Shown here piece by piece: positions 1 to 5,383 of a stretch of DNA of 8,674 bases. The notes below the pieces were generated by a model that did no database searches, was not told the DNA's origin, and saw only the letters and a list, made by a program, of their open reading frames with translations. Origin of the DNA: Campylobacteraceae bacterium. GTDB lineage: Bacteria; Campylobacterota; Campylobacteria; Campylobacterales; Campylobacteraceae. Numbering within the stretch: position 1 is the stretch's first letter; each line of letters begins with the position of its first letter. The translations under genes and the position numbers were made by a program. Where the stretch lies: contig JAIRKW010000032.1 in the NCBI GenBank assembly GCA_031259875.1, positions 1 through 8,674 on the forward strand, read 5' to 3'.

Positions 1-1
1 G

Positions 2-424
2 GCATATAAGTCAAAAACACACAAATACCTATATAAATATTTCAATTTATCACTAAAAAATCTTTTCAAATTGGCGCTGCAAGCTGTATAACGCTTGATA
101 TTATAATTTCAAAAAATAGTGAAAACATAATTATCATTGAGTTCAAAAAACTGGCACTTAAGCTTCACATCTTGATTTGTATACATTGGAGATGGGAATG
201 GTCGATAGCTTTTTACTTTATATTCTCATTATGCAATAAGTCTATTGGGTGGATTGTTTTTTTATCATATTTTTTGTTGCTTCTTTTAAAAAAAAGACAA
301 AATTTAAGATAAAAACTTTAATCATGGCTGTCTTCTTGCTGTAGTATTAAAATCAAATATTGCGCAAACAGCAATACTTGCTATAGGCATAAAACAACAT
401 ATTTTGCATATAGACAAACAATAA
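2..424 (+). pseudogene. Decayed 3' end of an unidentified membrane-protein gene
   Basis: No intact gene lies here, but the plus strand reads as protein if the frame is changed. Frame 2 is open from the window edge to a TAA at 87-89. Frame 1 is open for 91 codons from 37 to the TAA at 310-312, with no ATG, and contains a hydrophobic, Trp-rich stretch (WRWEWSIAFYFIFSL, then a Leu-rich segment ending in KKRQ). After an A8 run (288-295) the frame starting at 294 continues as KTKFKIKTLIMAVFLL to a TAG at 342-344. Frame 2 then carries GCLLAVVLKSNIAQTAI and ends at TAA 422-424, six bases before the kdsB stop. Such alternating open, hydrophobic segments suggest a membrane-protein C-terminus broken by several frameshifts, with its start outside the window. 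I do not recognise the family. AT-rich DNA gives Ile/Phe/Lys/Leu-rich translations by chance, so this remains tentative. Confidence 0.33.
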
Positions 425-429
425 AACAG

Positions 430-1146
430 CTACCCAAAAACCTTCAGCGCTCTTTCCAAATCTTCTTTTGTGTCTATACCAAAGCTGCGGCTTTCGACCT
501 CTACCATACTTATCGTTTTGTTATGATATAAAGCGCGGAGTTGTTCCAATTTTTCTATACTCTCAAGCGGGGCGGGTGAAAATGCGCAAAAACTTTGCAA
601 AGAGCGGAATGTGAAGCCGTAAAGCCCCAAATGTCCGAAATATTGCACTCCTGTGTTTTCTCTGTCATATGGGATGCGAGACCTTGAAAAATAGAGGGCG
701 TTTTGATTTTGGCTTACTACTACTTTGACAAGATTTGGGTCAAGCGCTTCATCTTGAGTTATCTTTTTATAACAGCTTGCCATAACCCACTCGTTTTTTC
801 TCTTCAACTCTTCAACCCTTTTTTTCAAAGCTAAAACTACATTTTTTTCTATAAAAGGCTCGTCTGCCTGCACATTTATCACTATCTCATCTTCACTCAA
901 GCGAAGTTTTTGCGCGGCTTCATTTATCCTGTCCGTGCCGCTTTGATGGTTTATGTTCGTCAAAATCGCTTTTATACCGTATTTTTGCGCGATTTTTATC
1001 ACCTCTTCGCTGTCTGCTGCGATAGCAATATCGTCTATGCCTTCAACTGCTTTGGCTGTTTTTATGACCATTGGAAGAGAGAATATATCTGATAATATTT
1101 TATTTGGAAATCTCGTAGAGGCAAGGCGTGCTGGGATAATTATCAT
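430..1146 (-). CDS. kdsB: 3-deoxy-manno-octulosonate cytidylyltransferase (CMP-Kdo synthetase)
   Basis: This cytosolic enzyme transfers CMP from CTP to Kdo, giving the CMP-Kdo donor for the LPS inner core; the host is therefore Gram-negative. The 238-aa product matches the usual length of about 245-255 aa. Seen in the sequence: the N-terminal nucleotide-binding loop PARLASTRFPNK (5-16), SGTDR (69-73), the NVQADEP metal/nucleotide motif (91-97), the Kdo-site segment YFSRSRIPY (152-160), GHLGLYGF (171-178), LESIEKLEQLRAL (194-206) and the C-terminal GIDTKEDL (223-230) with a second conserved Asp. The ATG start is preceded by AAAAGG (1154-1159) at a 7-nt spacing, the same arrangement as for thrC. 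The gene is last in the argB-cutA-thrC-kdsB operon, 3 nt after the thrC stop. No clear hairpin-plus-T terminator was found after the stop. thrC-kdsB adjacency is also known in Campylobacter jejuni. Confidence 0.96.
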   Translation of the reverse strand: MIIIPARLASTRFPNKILSDIFSLPMVIKTAKAVEGIDDIAIAADSEEVIKIAQKYGIKAILTNINHQSGTDRINEAAQKLRLSEDEIVINVQADEPFIEKNVVLALKKRVEELKRKNEWVMASCYKKITQDEALDPNLVKVVVSQNQNALYFSRSRIPYDRENTGVQYFGHLGLYGFTFRSLQSFCAFSPAPLESIEKLEQLRALYHNKTISMVEVESRSFGIDTKEDLERALKVFG

Positions 1147-1149
1147 GAT

Positions 1150-2619
1150 TTAACCTTTTAAAAAATCTGTTATGCTTTTTTCAATTTCTGATTTTTCAAC
1201 AACGTCTGGATGCTTTATCTCTTTCGTAAAAAGCAAATCTATACATTTTGGTATGTGGAGATTTAAGGTTTTGCTGAAATTTTCAAGAGCCTCTTTGTCG
1301 CTAAGTTTTTCGTTTTTGAGAGCCTGCCACATTGTTGGCGCGAACTTCGTCCACTCCGCCGTTGAACATATAACGCAAGGAATGTCTTTTGGCTTTATAT
1401 TTTTATACGCTTTTATGCAAGTAGCCGTGTGCGGGTCTAACACGTAGCCCTCTTTGGCAAATAAGGCTATAGTGTCCAACGCAAATTCATCATCCGAATA
1501 CACTGCATCAAAATCCTCTCTTAATGCCTCCAACTCGCCTTTATTTAATGCATATGATTTTTTCAAAGACAGCTCATCCATCAACTTTTTACATCTTTTA
1601 TATCCAAATTTATCAAACAAAACTCTCTCTACATTTGAAGATATAAGTATATCCATCGCAGGAGAGGTGCTTTGTAAAAGCTCTTTTTTGCTTATGTCGT
1701 AGACGCCTGTTGTCAAAAGTTCGGTTAGTATATTGTTGATATTTGAAGCTATTAAAATTTTTTCTACCGGTAAACCCATCTTTTTTGCATAATACGCTCC
1801 AAGTGCATTACCAAAATTTCCGCTTGGGACGGTTATGTAAAATTTCTCGCCGATTTTGAGTTCATTTTGCTTTAACAGCTCTATATAACTTGAGACGTGA
1901 TAGATTATCTGAAATATAATGCGTCCGAAATTCACCGAATTTGCCGCGCTTAGATTGATATCCTGCTTTTTTAAGCTCTCTTTGAAAGAGTCCGATGCAA
2001 GCAGTGATTTCAGCGCGCTTTGCGCATCGTCAAAATTGCCGTGTATGCCTATGACTTTTAGATTTTCGCCCTCTGCTGTTACCATTTGAAGACGCTGTAC
2101 ATCGCTTGTACCGCCGTCTGGATATAGGCATACCACTTTTATATTCTCTTTATTTTCAAAAGTATCAAGTGTTGCAGGTCCTGTGTCGCCGCTTGTCGCT
2201 GCTAAGATAAGGTATTTTTTCTGCTGCTTTTTTGCCAAATGAGAAAGTATATACCCAAAAGGCTGAAGCGCCATATCTTTAAATGCGCGCGTAGGTCCGT
2301 GATAAAGCTCGTTCACAAAAAGGTCAGATTTGACCTTAACAAGCGGTGCTGGAGTATTTTTGTCGTCAAACTCATCATACAAATTCAAAGCCTCTTTTAA
2401 AATACTCTCTTCTATATCTACATCAAAAAGTTTTAAAATCTCCAATGCCAGCTCTTTGTAACTTTTCGTACTCATCCGTGCAAAAAAATCTTTATCAAAT
2501 TCAGGCAATGTTTCGGGCGAATACAAACCTCCAAAACTTGCGCTCGGATTTAGTACGGCGTATGAAAATTGCACTTTTTGGGGATTTTTCCCGTCGTTTC
2601 CTCTTGTTTCTATAAACAT
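1150..2619 (-). CDS. thrC: Threonine synthase
   Basis: This PLP-dependent enzyme converts O-phosphohomoserine to threonine, the last step of threonine synthesis. The product is 489 aa from the ATG chosen here. Visible motifs, numbered from that ATG: TRAFKDMALQPFG (110-122) with the PLP-binding Lys114, ATSGDTG (141-147), NSVNFGR (227-233), the phosphate-binding PSGNFGN (265-271), STSPAMDIL followed by SNVER (317-332), LDPHTA (394-399), and STAEWTKF (419-426) where many homologues have STAHPAKF. The layout is that of the long E. coli/yeast-type ThrC. An in-frame TTG lies directly before the ATG, at 2622. The ATG is preferred because AAAAGG (2627-2632) sits 7 nt from it but only 4 nt from the TTG. 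The start follows the cutA stop by 3 nt and the stop precedes kdsB by 3 nt, so translation is probably coupled along the operon. Confidence 0.96.
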   Translation of the reverse strand: MFIETRGNDGKNPQKVQFSYAVLNPSASFGGLYSPETLPEFDKDFFARMSTKSYKELALEILKLFDVDIEESILKEALNLYDEFDDKNTPAPLVKVKSDLFVNELYHGPTRAFKDMALQPFGYILSHLAKKQQKKYLILAATSGDTGPATLDTFENKENIKVVCLYPDGGTSDVQRLQMVTAEGENLKVIGIHGNFDDAQSALKSLLASDSFKESLKKQDINLSAANSVNFGRIIFQIIYHVSSYIELLKQNELKIGEKFYITVPSGNFGNALGAYYAKKMGLPVEKILIASNINNILTELLTTGVYDISKKELLQSTSPAMDILISSNVERVLFDKFGYKRCKKLMDELSLKKSYALNKGELEALREDFDAVYSDDEFALDTIALFAKEGYVLDPHTATCIKAYKNIKPKDIPCVICSTAEWTKFAPTMWQALKNEKLSDKEALENFSKTLNLHIPKCIDLLFTKEIKHPDVVEKSEIEKSITDFLKG

Positions 2620-2622
2620 CAA

Positions 2623-2937
2623 TCAGCCTTTTAAAGTTTTATCAATCCATCCAAGATAGCCGTCTAAACCGTGCGCTACATCTACCGCTATGATTTGGGG
2701 CAATTCGTATGGGTGAAGAGATTTGATACACTCTTCTGTTTTTTTGTAATTTTCGGACGTTGTTTTTATTTGAAGTTCCACTTCGTTTTCTTTGCAGATG
2801 CGACCCTGCCACTTATAATTTGACACAACAGGCGCAAAACTGATGCATGCAGCTAAGTTTTCTTCGAGCAGTTTATCTGCTATCTTTTGTGCCGACTCTT
2901 CATCGGAAGTTGTTGTGTAAACTATGATATAGCTCAT
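2623..2937 (-). CDS. cutA: CutA divalent-cation tolerance family protein
   Basis: A small cytosolic protein of the CutA1 family, which forms very stable ferredoxin-like trimers resembling PII signalling proteins. E. coli CutA was linked to copper tolerance, but the molecular function is unsettled. The 104-aa length is typical. Family hallmarks seen: LAACISFAPV (28-37) with Cys31, the SNYKWQG block (39-45), Glu52 in ENEVELQIKT (50-59), HPYELP (75-80) and YLGW (94-97). The ATG overlaps the argB stop in the four bases ATGA (2934-2937), the classic layout for coupled translation; the upstream GGGAC is only a weak ribosome binding site. It sits between argB and thrC, with no metal-transport gene nearby, so the context gives no support for a copper role. 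Confidence 0.93.
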   Translation of the reverse strand: MSYIIVYTTTSDEESAQKIADKLLEENLAACISFAPVVSNYKWQGRICKENEVELQIKTTSENYKKTEECIKSLHPYELPQIIAVDVAHGLDGYLGWIDKTLKG

Positions 2938-3785
2938 TGCTTTATTATAGTCCCTATGCCTTCATTTGTGAAAAGTTCCAAAAGTATGGAGTGCTCTATG
3001 CGTCCATCAATGATGTGGGCATTTTCTACACCGCCGTTTATGGCTTCCAAGCAAGCGTCAATTTTAGGTATCATGCCGCCGCTTATCGTGCCGTTTTCTT
3101 TTAAAATTTCAATACTGTCTTGACTAAGTTTTGATAAAAGTTTTCCGTCTTTATCTAAAACTCCCAAAGTGTCCGTTAAAAATATCACCTTTTTTGCCTG
3201 CATACTGATGGCTATTTTGCTTGCTGCCAAATCGGCATTTATATTGTACCCAGGATGCGAAGAGTCATCGCCCGAGGCGATAGGTGCGACAACAGGTATA
3301 AATTTTTCATCTATCAAATCACTTAAAACACTCTCATCGACTTCCGTTATCTGTCCGACAAGTCCATATTTTCCGTCATCAATCGGGCGCGCTTTTATAA
3401 AATTGGCATCTTTTCCTGTGATACCGATAGCTTTCGCGCCGTGGTGATTTAAAAGAGTTGTAATCTCTTTATTGACATTTCCGCTCAAAACCATCTCTAC
3501 TACTTCCATAACTTTTTCATCCGTTACGCGAAGTCCGTCTGTAAAATTACTTTTGATATCGAGCTTATCCAAGATGGAATTTATACTTTTTCCGCCGCCA
3601 TGGACTATGATAATGCGAATGCCCACAAGATATAAAAGCACGATGTCCTGCGCAAATTTCTCTTTCAAATCCGAATTTATCTGCGCCGCACCGCCGTATT
3701 TTATGACTATCGTTTTATTTCTGAATTTTTTAATATATGGAAGCGCGTCAAGGAGTATTTGCGCCTTTTGTATTTTTGCCTGCAA
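2934..3785 (-). CDS. argB: Acetylglutamate kinase
   Basis: Phosphorylates N-acetyl-L-glutamate with ATP, the second step of arginine synthesis, in the cytosol. The 283-aa protein is an amino-acid kinase with KYGGAA (29-34), the VHGGGK glycine-rich substrate loop (61-66), GLRVTD (84-89), YNINAD (180-185), LTDTLGV (203-209), TISGGMIPK (233-241) with the catalytic-site Lys, and the C-terminal HSILLELFTNEGIGT (265-279). The N-terminal helix (about 3-20) and this C-terminal signature resemble the hexameric, arginine-inhibited kinases (such as the Thermotoga maritima and Pseudomonas enzymes), so feedback by arginine is likely but inferred. The start is TTG: no ATG lies in frame between it and an upstream TAG (3813-3815), and AAAGGA (3792-3797) sits 6 nt before it. 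This is the first gene of the operon; no other arg gene is in the window. Confidence 0.96.
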   Translation of the reverse strand: MQAKIQKAQILLDALPYIKKFRNKTIVIKYGGAAQINSDLKEKFAQDIVLLYLVGIRIIIVHGGGKSINSILDKLDIKSNFTDGLRVTDEKVMEVVEMVLSGNVNKEITTLLNHHGAKAIGITGKDANFIKARPIDDGKYGLVGQITEVDESVLSDLIDEKFIPVVAPIASGDDSSHPGYNINADLAASKIAISMQAKKVIFLTDTLGVLDKDGKLLSKLSQDSIEILKENGTISGGMIPKIDACLEAINGGVENAHIIDGRIEHSILLELFTNEGIGTIIKQ

Positions 3786-3791
3786 AATTTT

Positions 3792-3797
3792 TCCTTT
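3792..3797 (-). promoter_or_regulatory. Ribosome binding site that fixes the argB TTG start
   Basis: AAAGGA on the minus strand, 6 nt before the TTG at 3785-3783. The reading frame has no ATG or GTG between this site and an in-frame TAG at 3813-3815, so the site decides the non-ATG start. Confidence 0.75.
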
Positions 3798-3826
3798 GAA
3801 AATAGATAAGCCCTAATTTTATCAAA
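3794..3826 (-). repeat. Duplicated promoter/leader segment, argB-proximal copy
   Basis: Bounded on the plus strand by CTTTGAAAATAG (3794-3805) and TTTTATCAAA (3817-3826). Both blocks recur in the same order and orientation at 3931-3942 and 3951-3960. This copy contains the -10 and half of the ribosome binding site of argB. Confidence 0.6.
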
Positions 3827-3828
3827 AA
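3816..3828 (-). promoter_or_regulatory. Probable promoter of the argB-cutA-thrC-kdsB operon
   Basis: On the minus strand this reads TTTTTGATAAAAT: a T-run, an extended -10 TGA, and the hexamer TAAAAT (3821-3816). It resembles the Campylobacter sigma-70 promoters, which lack a -35 box and carry a T-rich stretch before the -10. Initiation about 7 nt downstream would give a leader of roughly 24 nt before the argB TTG, carrying the AAAGGA site. I saw no convincing arginine-repressor operator. Confidence 0.5.
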
Positions 3829-3884
3829 TTATGTCACTTGCGGTATAAAATACAACATTTCATTTCACTTACCTCATTTTTTGA

Positions 3885-3892
3885 TATAAAAT
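3885..3892 (+). promoter_or_regulatory. Plus-strand promoter-like motif with no gene behind it
   Basis: The motif is TATAAAAT, preceded by TTTTTTGA (3877-3884), the same T-run plus TGA extended -10 layout as the argB promoter but facing the other way. The only start-stop frame just downstream is 12 codons (ATG at 3898) without a ribosome binding site. It may be fortuitous, the promoter of a small RNA, or a relic. Confidence 0.25.
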
Positions 3893-3930
3893 TTGTGATG
3901 TTTTGCCGCTTTTGCGCAAGCGAAATATTT

Positions 3931-3960
3931 CTTTGAAAATAGGTATTCACTTTTATCAAA
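3931..3960 (-). repeat. Duplicated promoter/leader segment, distal copy
   Basis: A second copy of the CTTTGAAAATAG (3931-3942) and TTTTATCAAA (3951-3960) blocks. The spacer is 8 nt instead of 11 and diverged in sequence. On the minus strand it gives TGATAAAA followed by TATTTTCAAAG, so it may be a second, weaker promoter reading towards argB or the relic of a lost gene start. Confidence 0.5.
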
Positions 3961-4003
3961 GAATCACAATGTGAAAAAAACAGATAGTCTCATGTGCTTT
4001 TGT

Positions 4004-4037
4004 GCATTGCTGCGTCGCTGATACTTCTCGCAATGAC
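4004..4037 (-). repeat. CGTCATTGCGAG-type element, copy 1 (reverse)
   Basis: Reads GCATTGCTGCGTCGCT, a 7-nt variable centre, then CTCGCAATGACA. The reverse complement matches copy 3 at both ends (TCATTGCGAG and AGCGACG-CAAT), so it is a near-intact copy in reverse orientation. Confidence 0.7.
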
Positions 4038-4074
4038 AAAGTGATGGATTTACGCTTTCTTCTTTAGTGTACAC

Positions 4075-4098
4075 GCTCCATCGCTCGTCGCAATGACA
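4075..4098 (-). repeat. CGTCATTGCGAG-type element, copy 2 (degenerate, reverse)
   Basis: Retains CATCGCTCGTCGCAATGACA, but the GGATTGC end is lost. It lies 38 bp after copy 1 in the same orientation. Confidence 0.5.
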
Positions 4099-4211
4099 TA
4101 AAAAGACAGCAAAATCTACTTTTCAAAAAAAATTAAATCCCAAATTTGTTTAAACCGCAACCCAACTTCTCCACTCAAACCTCTAAAACTGTCATCCCTC
4201 AATCTCGCCTC

Positions 4212-4247
4212 CGTCATTGCGAGAAACATTAGCGACGCGGCAATCCG
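4212..4247 (+). repeat. CGTCATTGCGAG-type element, copy 3 (best preserved)
   Basis: Begins CGTCATTGCGAGAAAC and ends AGCGACGCGGCAATCCG. ATTGC (4216-4220) pairs with GCAAT (4240-4244), so the 36-bp element can fold into an imperfect stem-loop. It is used here as the reference orientation. Confidence 0.8.
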
Positions 4248-4295
4248 TAGAAGTTACCAAAAAATGCACTATTTTGTTATTGCAAATAAAACCCT

Positions 4296-4329
4296 CATCA
4301 TTGCGAGAAACAGACTAGTGAAGCAATTC
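4296..4329 (+). repeat. CGTCATTGCGAG-type element, copy 4 (forward)
   Basis: CATCATTGCGAGAAACAGA followed by ACTAGTGAAGCAATTC. It shares TCATTGCGAGAAACA with copy 3 and keeps the ATTGC/GCAAT pairing ends (4300-4304 and 4323-4327), but the centre differs. Confidence 0.75.
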
Positions 4330-4365
4330 AGAAAATGCCACAAAAACAAAAGACTATACATATAT

Positions 4366-4389
4366 ATGTAATGAATTATGTAATGAATG
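4366..4389. repeat. Two tandem 12-bp units
   Basis: ATGTAATGAATT (4366-4377) is followed directly by ATGTAATGAATG (4378-4389), 11 of 12 bases identical. It lies between elements 4 and 5 and has no coding context. Confidence 0.6.
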
Positions 4390-4439
4390 TTTCAACTATT
4401 CAATATAAAAACTATATACATACAGACTTTTAGTTCAAT

Positions 4440-4475
4440 GGATTGCCACACTGACCTCGTCAGCTCGCAATGACG
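4440..4475 (-). repeat. CGTCATTGCGAG-type element, copy 5 (reverse, with nested hairpin)
   Basis: GGATTGCCACA at one end and GCTCGCAATGACG at the other, the full reverse form of the element. The centre contains CTGAC-CTC-GTCAG (4451-4463), a perfect 5-bp stem with a 3-nt loop. Confidence 0.75.
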
Positions 4476-4492
4476 GAAAGAGTTGAATAATG

Positions 4493-4513
4493 CCGCTGGT
4501 TTGCAATGGCGGA
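4493..4513 (-). repeat. CGTCATTGCGAG-type fragment, copy 6 (degenerate)
   Basis: CCGCTGGTTTGCAATGGCGGA keeps only the GCAATGxCGG end, with one substitution. It may be a decayed fragment; a chance match is possible. Confidence 0.3.
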
Positions 4514-4535
4514 ATTGTTGTCTTATTAATGGAAT

Positions 4536-4563
4536 GAATTGTTTCGTTTTACTTACAATGACG
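4536..4563 (-). repeat. CGTCATTGCGAG-type element, copy 7 (degenerate, reverse)
   Basis: GAATTGTTTCG corresponds to the common GGATTGCTTCG end with two changes, and ACAATGACG to GCAATGACG with one change. Spacing between the ends is close to that of intact copies. Confidence 0.5.
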
Positions 4564-4576
4564 GAAAGAAGATGAG

Positions 4577-4600
4577 ATTTCCGCCTATGCGGGAATGACG
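4577..4600. repeat. CCGC/GCGGG hairpin repeat of a second type
   Basis: ATTTCCGC (4577-4584), loop CTAT, GCGGGAAT (4589-4596): an 8-bp stem with one G.U pair, followed by GACG. This resembles the widespread ATTCCCGC...GCGGGAATGACG intergenic repeat and differs in sequence from the CATTGCGAG elements, though both end in AATGACG. Confidence 0.6.
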
Positions 4601-4759
4601 GAGAAATGGTGATGGATTATTTTTTACTTTTTCAAAATATTTAATTATCTTGTTTTAGCAGTTAGTTGCATTGCAAGATTATCATATTCATGTACACTGC
4701 GCTTGTGATAGAATCTTTGGATTTTAAAACACAAAAAATAATTTGAAGAATTTTTGGTT

Positions 4760-5371
4760 TTATCCATTTTTATTTATGGCTATCAGCTCATCTCTTAGTC
4801 TATCCAAAAACTCCTGTTTTGCCTCGCCTTCTTTTAACTTTACAGCATTTCCAACAATGAGAGTACAAAGAAAAGGCAAAGGAATAAAATGTCCTTTTGG
4901 CATAACCCTTTTTAAATTATCAAGCCAAATCGGAACTATCTCAATGTCGGGATTTTCTTTTGCAAGCATATAAATTCCCGGTTTAAAAGGCAGCAGTGTA
5001 TCCTCTTTATTTCTAGTGCCCTCAGGAAATATAATGATAGAGTAACCTTCTTTCAAAGCTTCGGATATAGACTTCAGAGGGTTTATGGTTTTTGCGCTCC
5101 TGTCAACCAAAACTGCATTGAACATTTTATGTATCATAAATCTATGAATAGGCGTTTTTGTCCAATAATCGGCAGCCGCCACAGCTCTTGTATTTTCTCG
5201 TATCTGCCTTGGAAGAGCTGACCAAATAAGCACAAAATCAGCGTGTGAACTATGATTTGCGTAGTATATACGCTGTTTTTCACTTGGAGGGCATCCTCTC
5301 CAGATGAGTCTCACGCCCGTTAGGATTTTTGCAAAAATTATCAGTAAAATTACACAAATTTTATCAAGCAT
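4760..5371 (-). CDS. PlsC-family 1-acyl-glycerol-3-phosphate acyltransferase
   Basis: A membrane-associated glycerolipid acyltransferase of the PlsC/LPLAT family; the expected reaction is acylation of lysophosphatidic acid to phosphatidic acid. From the ATG chosen here it is 203 aa, somewhat short for PlsC. An N-terminal hydrophobic segment (about 4-20) is followed by the HX4D catalytic motif NHSSHAD (39-45; His40, Asp45), VLVDRS (87-92), FPEGTR (115-120) and a VPIW block (146-149). The open frame extends upstream to a TTG at 5428, overlapping the previous gene, but the ATG at 5371 has AAAGGA (5378-5383) at 6 nt and starts 10 nt after that gene's stop, so it is preferred. It is the last gene of the lipid operon. 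Whether it is the cell's housekeeping PlsC or one dedicated to this pathway cannot be told from the window; I favour the second because of its neighbours. Confidence 0.9.
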   Translation of the reverse strand: MLDKICVILLIIFAKILTGVRLIWRGCPPSEKQRIYYANHSSHADFVLIWSALPRQIRENTRAVAAADYWTKTPIHRFMIHKMFNAVLVDRSAKTINPLKSISEALKEGYSIIIFPEGTRNKEDTLLPFKPGIYMLAKENPDIEIVPIWLDNLKRVMPKGHFIPLPFLCTLIVGNAVKLKEGEAKQEFLDRLRDELIAINKNG

Positions 5372-5377
5372 AAAAAA

Positions 5378-5383
5378 TCCTTT
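5378..5383 (-). promoter_or_regulatory. Ribosome binding site that fixes the plsC-like start
   Basis: AAAGGA on the minus strand, 6 nt before the ATG at 5371-5369. It overlaps the TAA stop (5384-5382) of the preceding gene and argues against the longer, TTG-initiated version of the acyltransferase. Confidence 0.7.

Larger units (their letters stand above)
3786..4759. other. Repeat-rich intergenic region between the two operons
   Basis: No open frame with coding character was found on either strand over about 970 bases. From left to right it holds the argB promoter and its duplicate (3792-3960), two plus-strand TATAAAAT motifs (3844-3851 and 3885-3892), a short CGCTT/AAGCG hairpin (3907-3922), the CGTCATTGCGAG-type repeats (4004-4563), a 12-bp tandem repeat (4366-4389) and a hairpin repeat (4577-4600). 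The remainder (4601-4759) lies downstream of the plsC-like gene. It contains the near-palindrome TTGCATTGCAA (about 4667-4677), but no hairpin followed by a T-run that I would call a terminator. Confidence 0.7.

Noticed and set aside
288..295. A8 tract as a phase-variation switch
   Set aside because: Slippage here would join two open frames, but a further break around 335-344 would still stop translation, so the tract cannot restore a full protein.
910..1153. Plus-strand open frames opposite kdsB
   Set aside because: They lie wholly inside kdsB on the other strand, lack ribosome binding sites and show no family motif, while the minus-strand frame has all KdsB motifs.
3169..3816. Plus-strand open frames opposite argB
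   Set aside because: They are antisense shadows of a clearly recognised acetylglutamate kinase, with Ser/Phe/Pro-rich translations typical of such shadows.
3834..3863. Nine-codon minus-strand frame (MKCCILYRK) upstream of argB as a leader peptide
   Set aside because: A GAGG lies upstream, but the peptide has a single Arg, no attenuator hairpin follows, and the likely argB promoter starts transcription downstream of it.
3907..3922. CGCTT/AAGCG hairpin as a terminator
   Set aside because: Only a 5-bp stem, without a following T-run on either strand.
3898..3936. Twelve-codon plus-strand frame behind the promoter-like motif, with a CxxC
   Set aside because: Too short to judge, no ribosome binding site, and overlapped by the duplicated promoter segment.
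4004..4563. CRISPR array
   Set aside because: The repeats occur in both orientations at irregular spacing (38 to over 100 bp), differ from each other and have no cas genes nearby.
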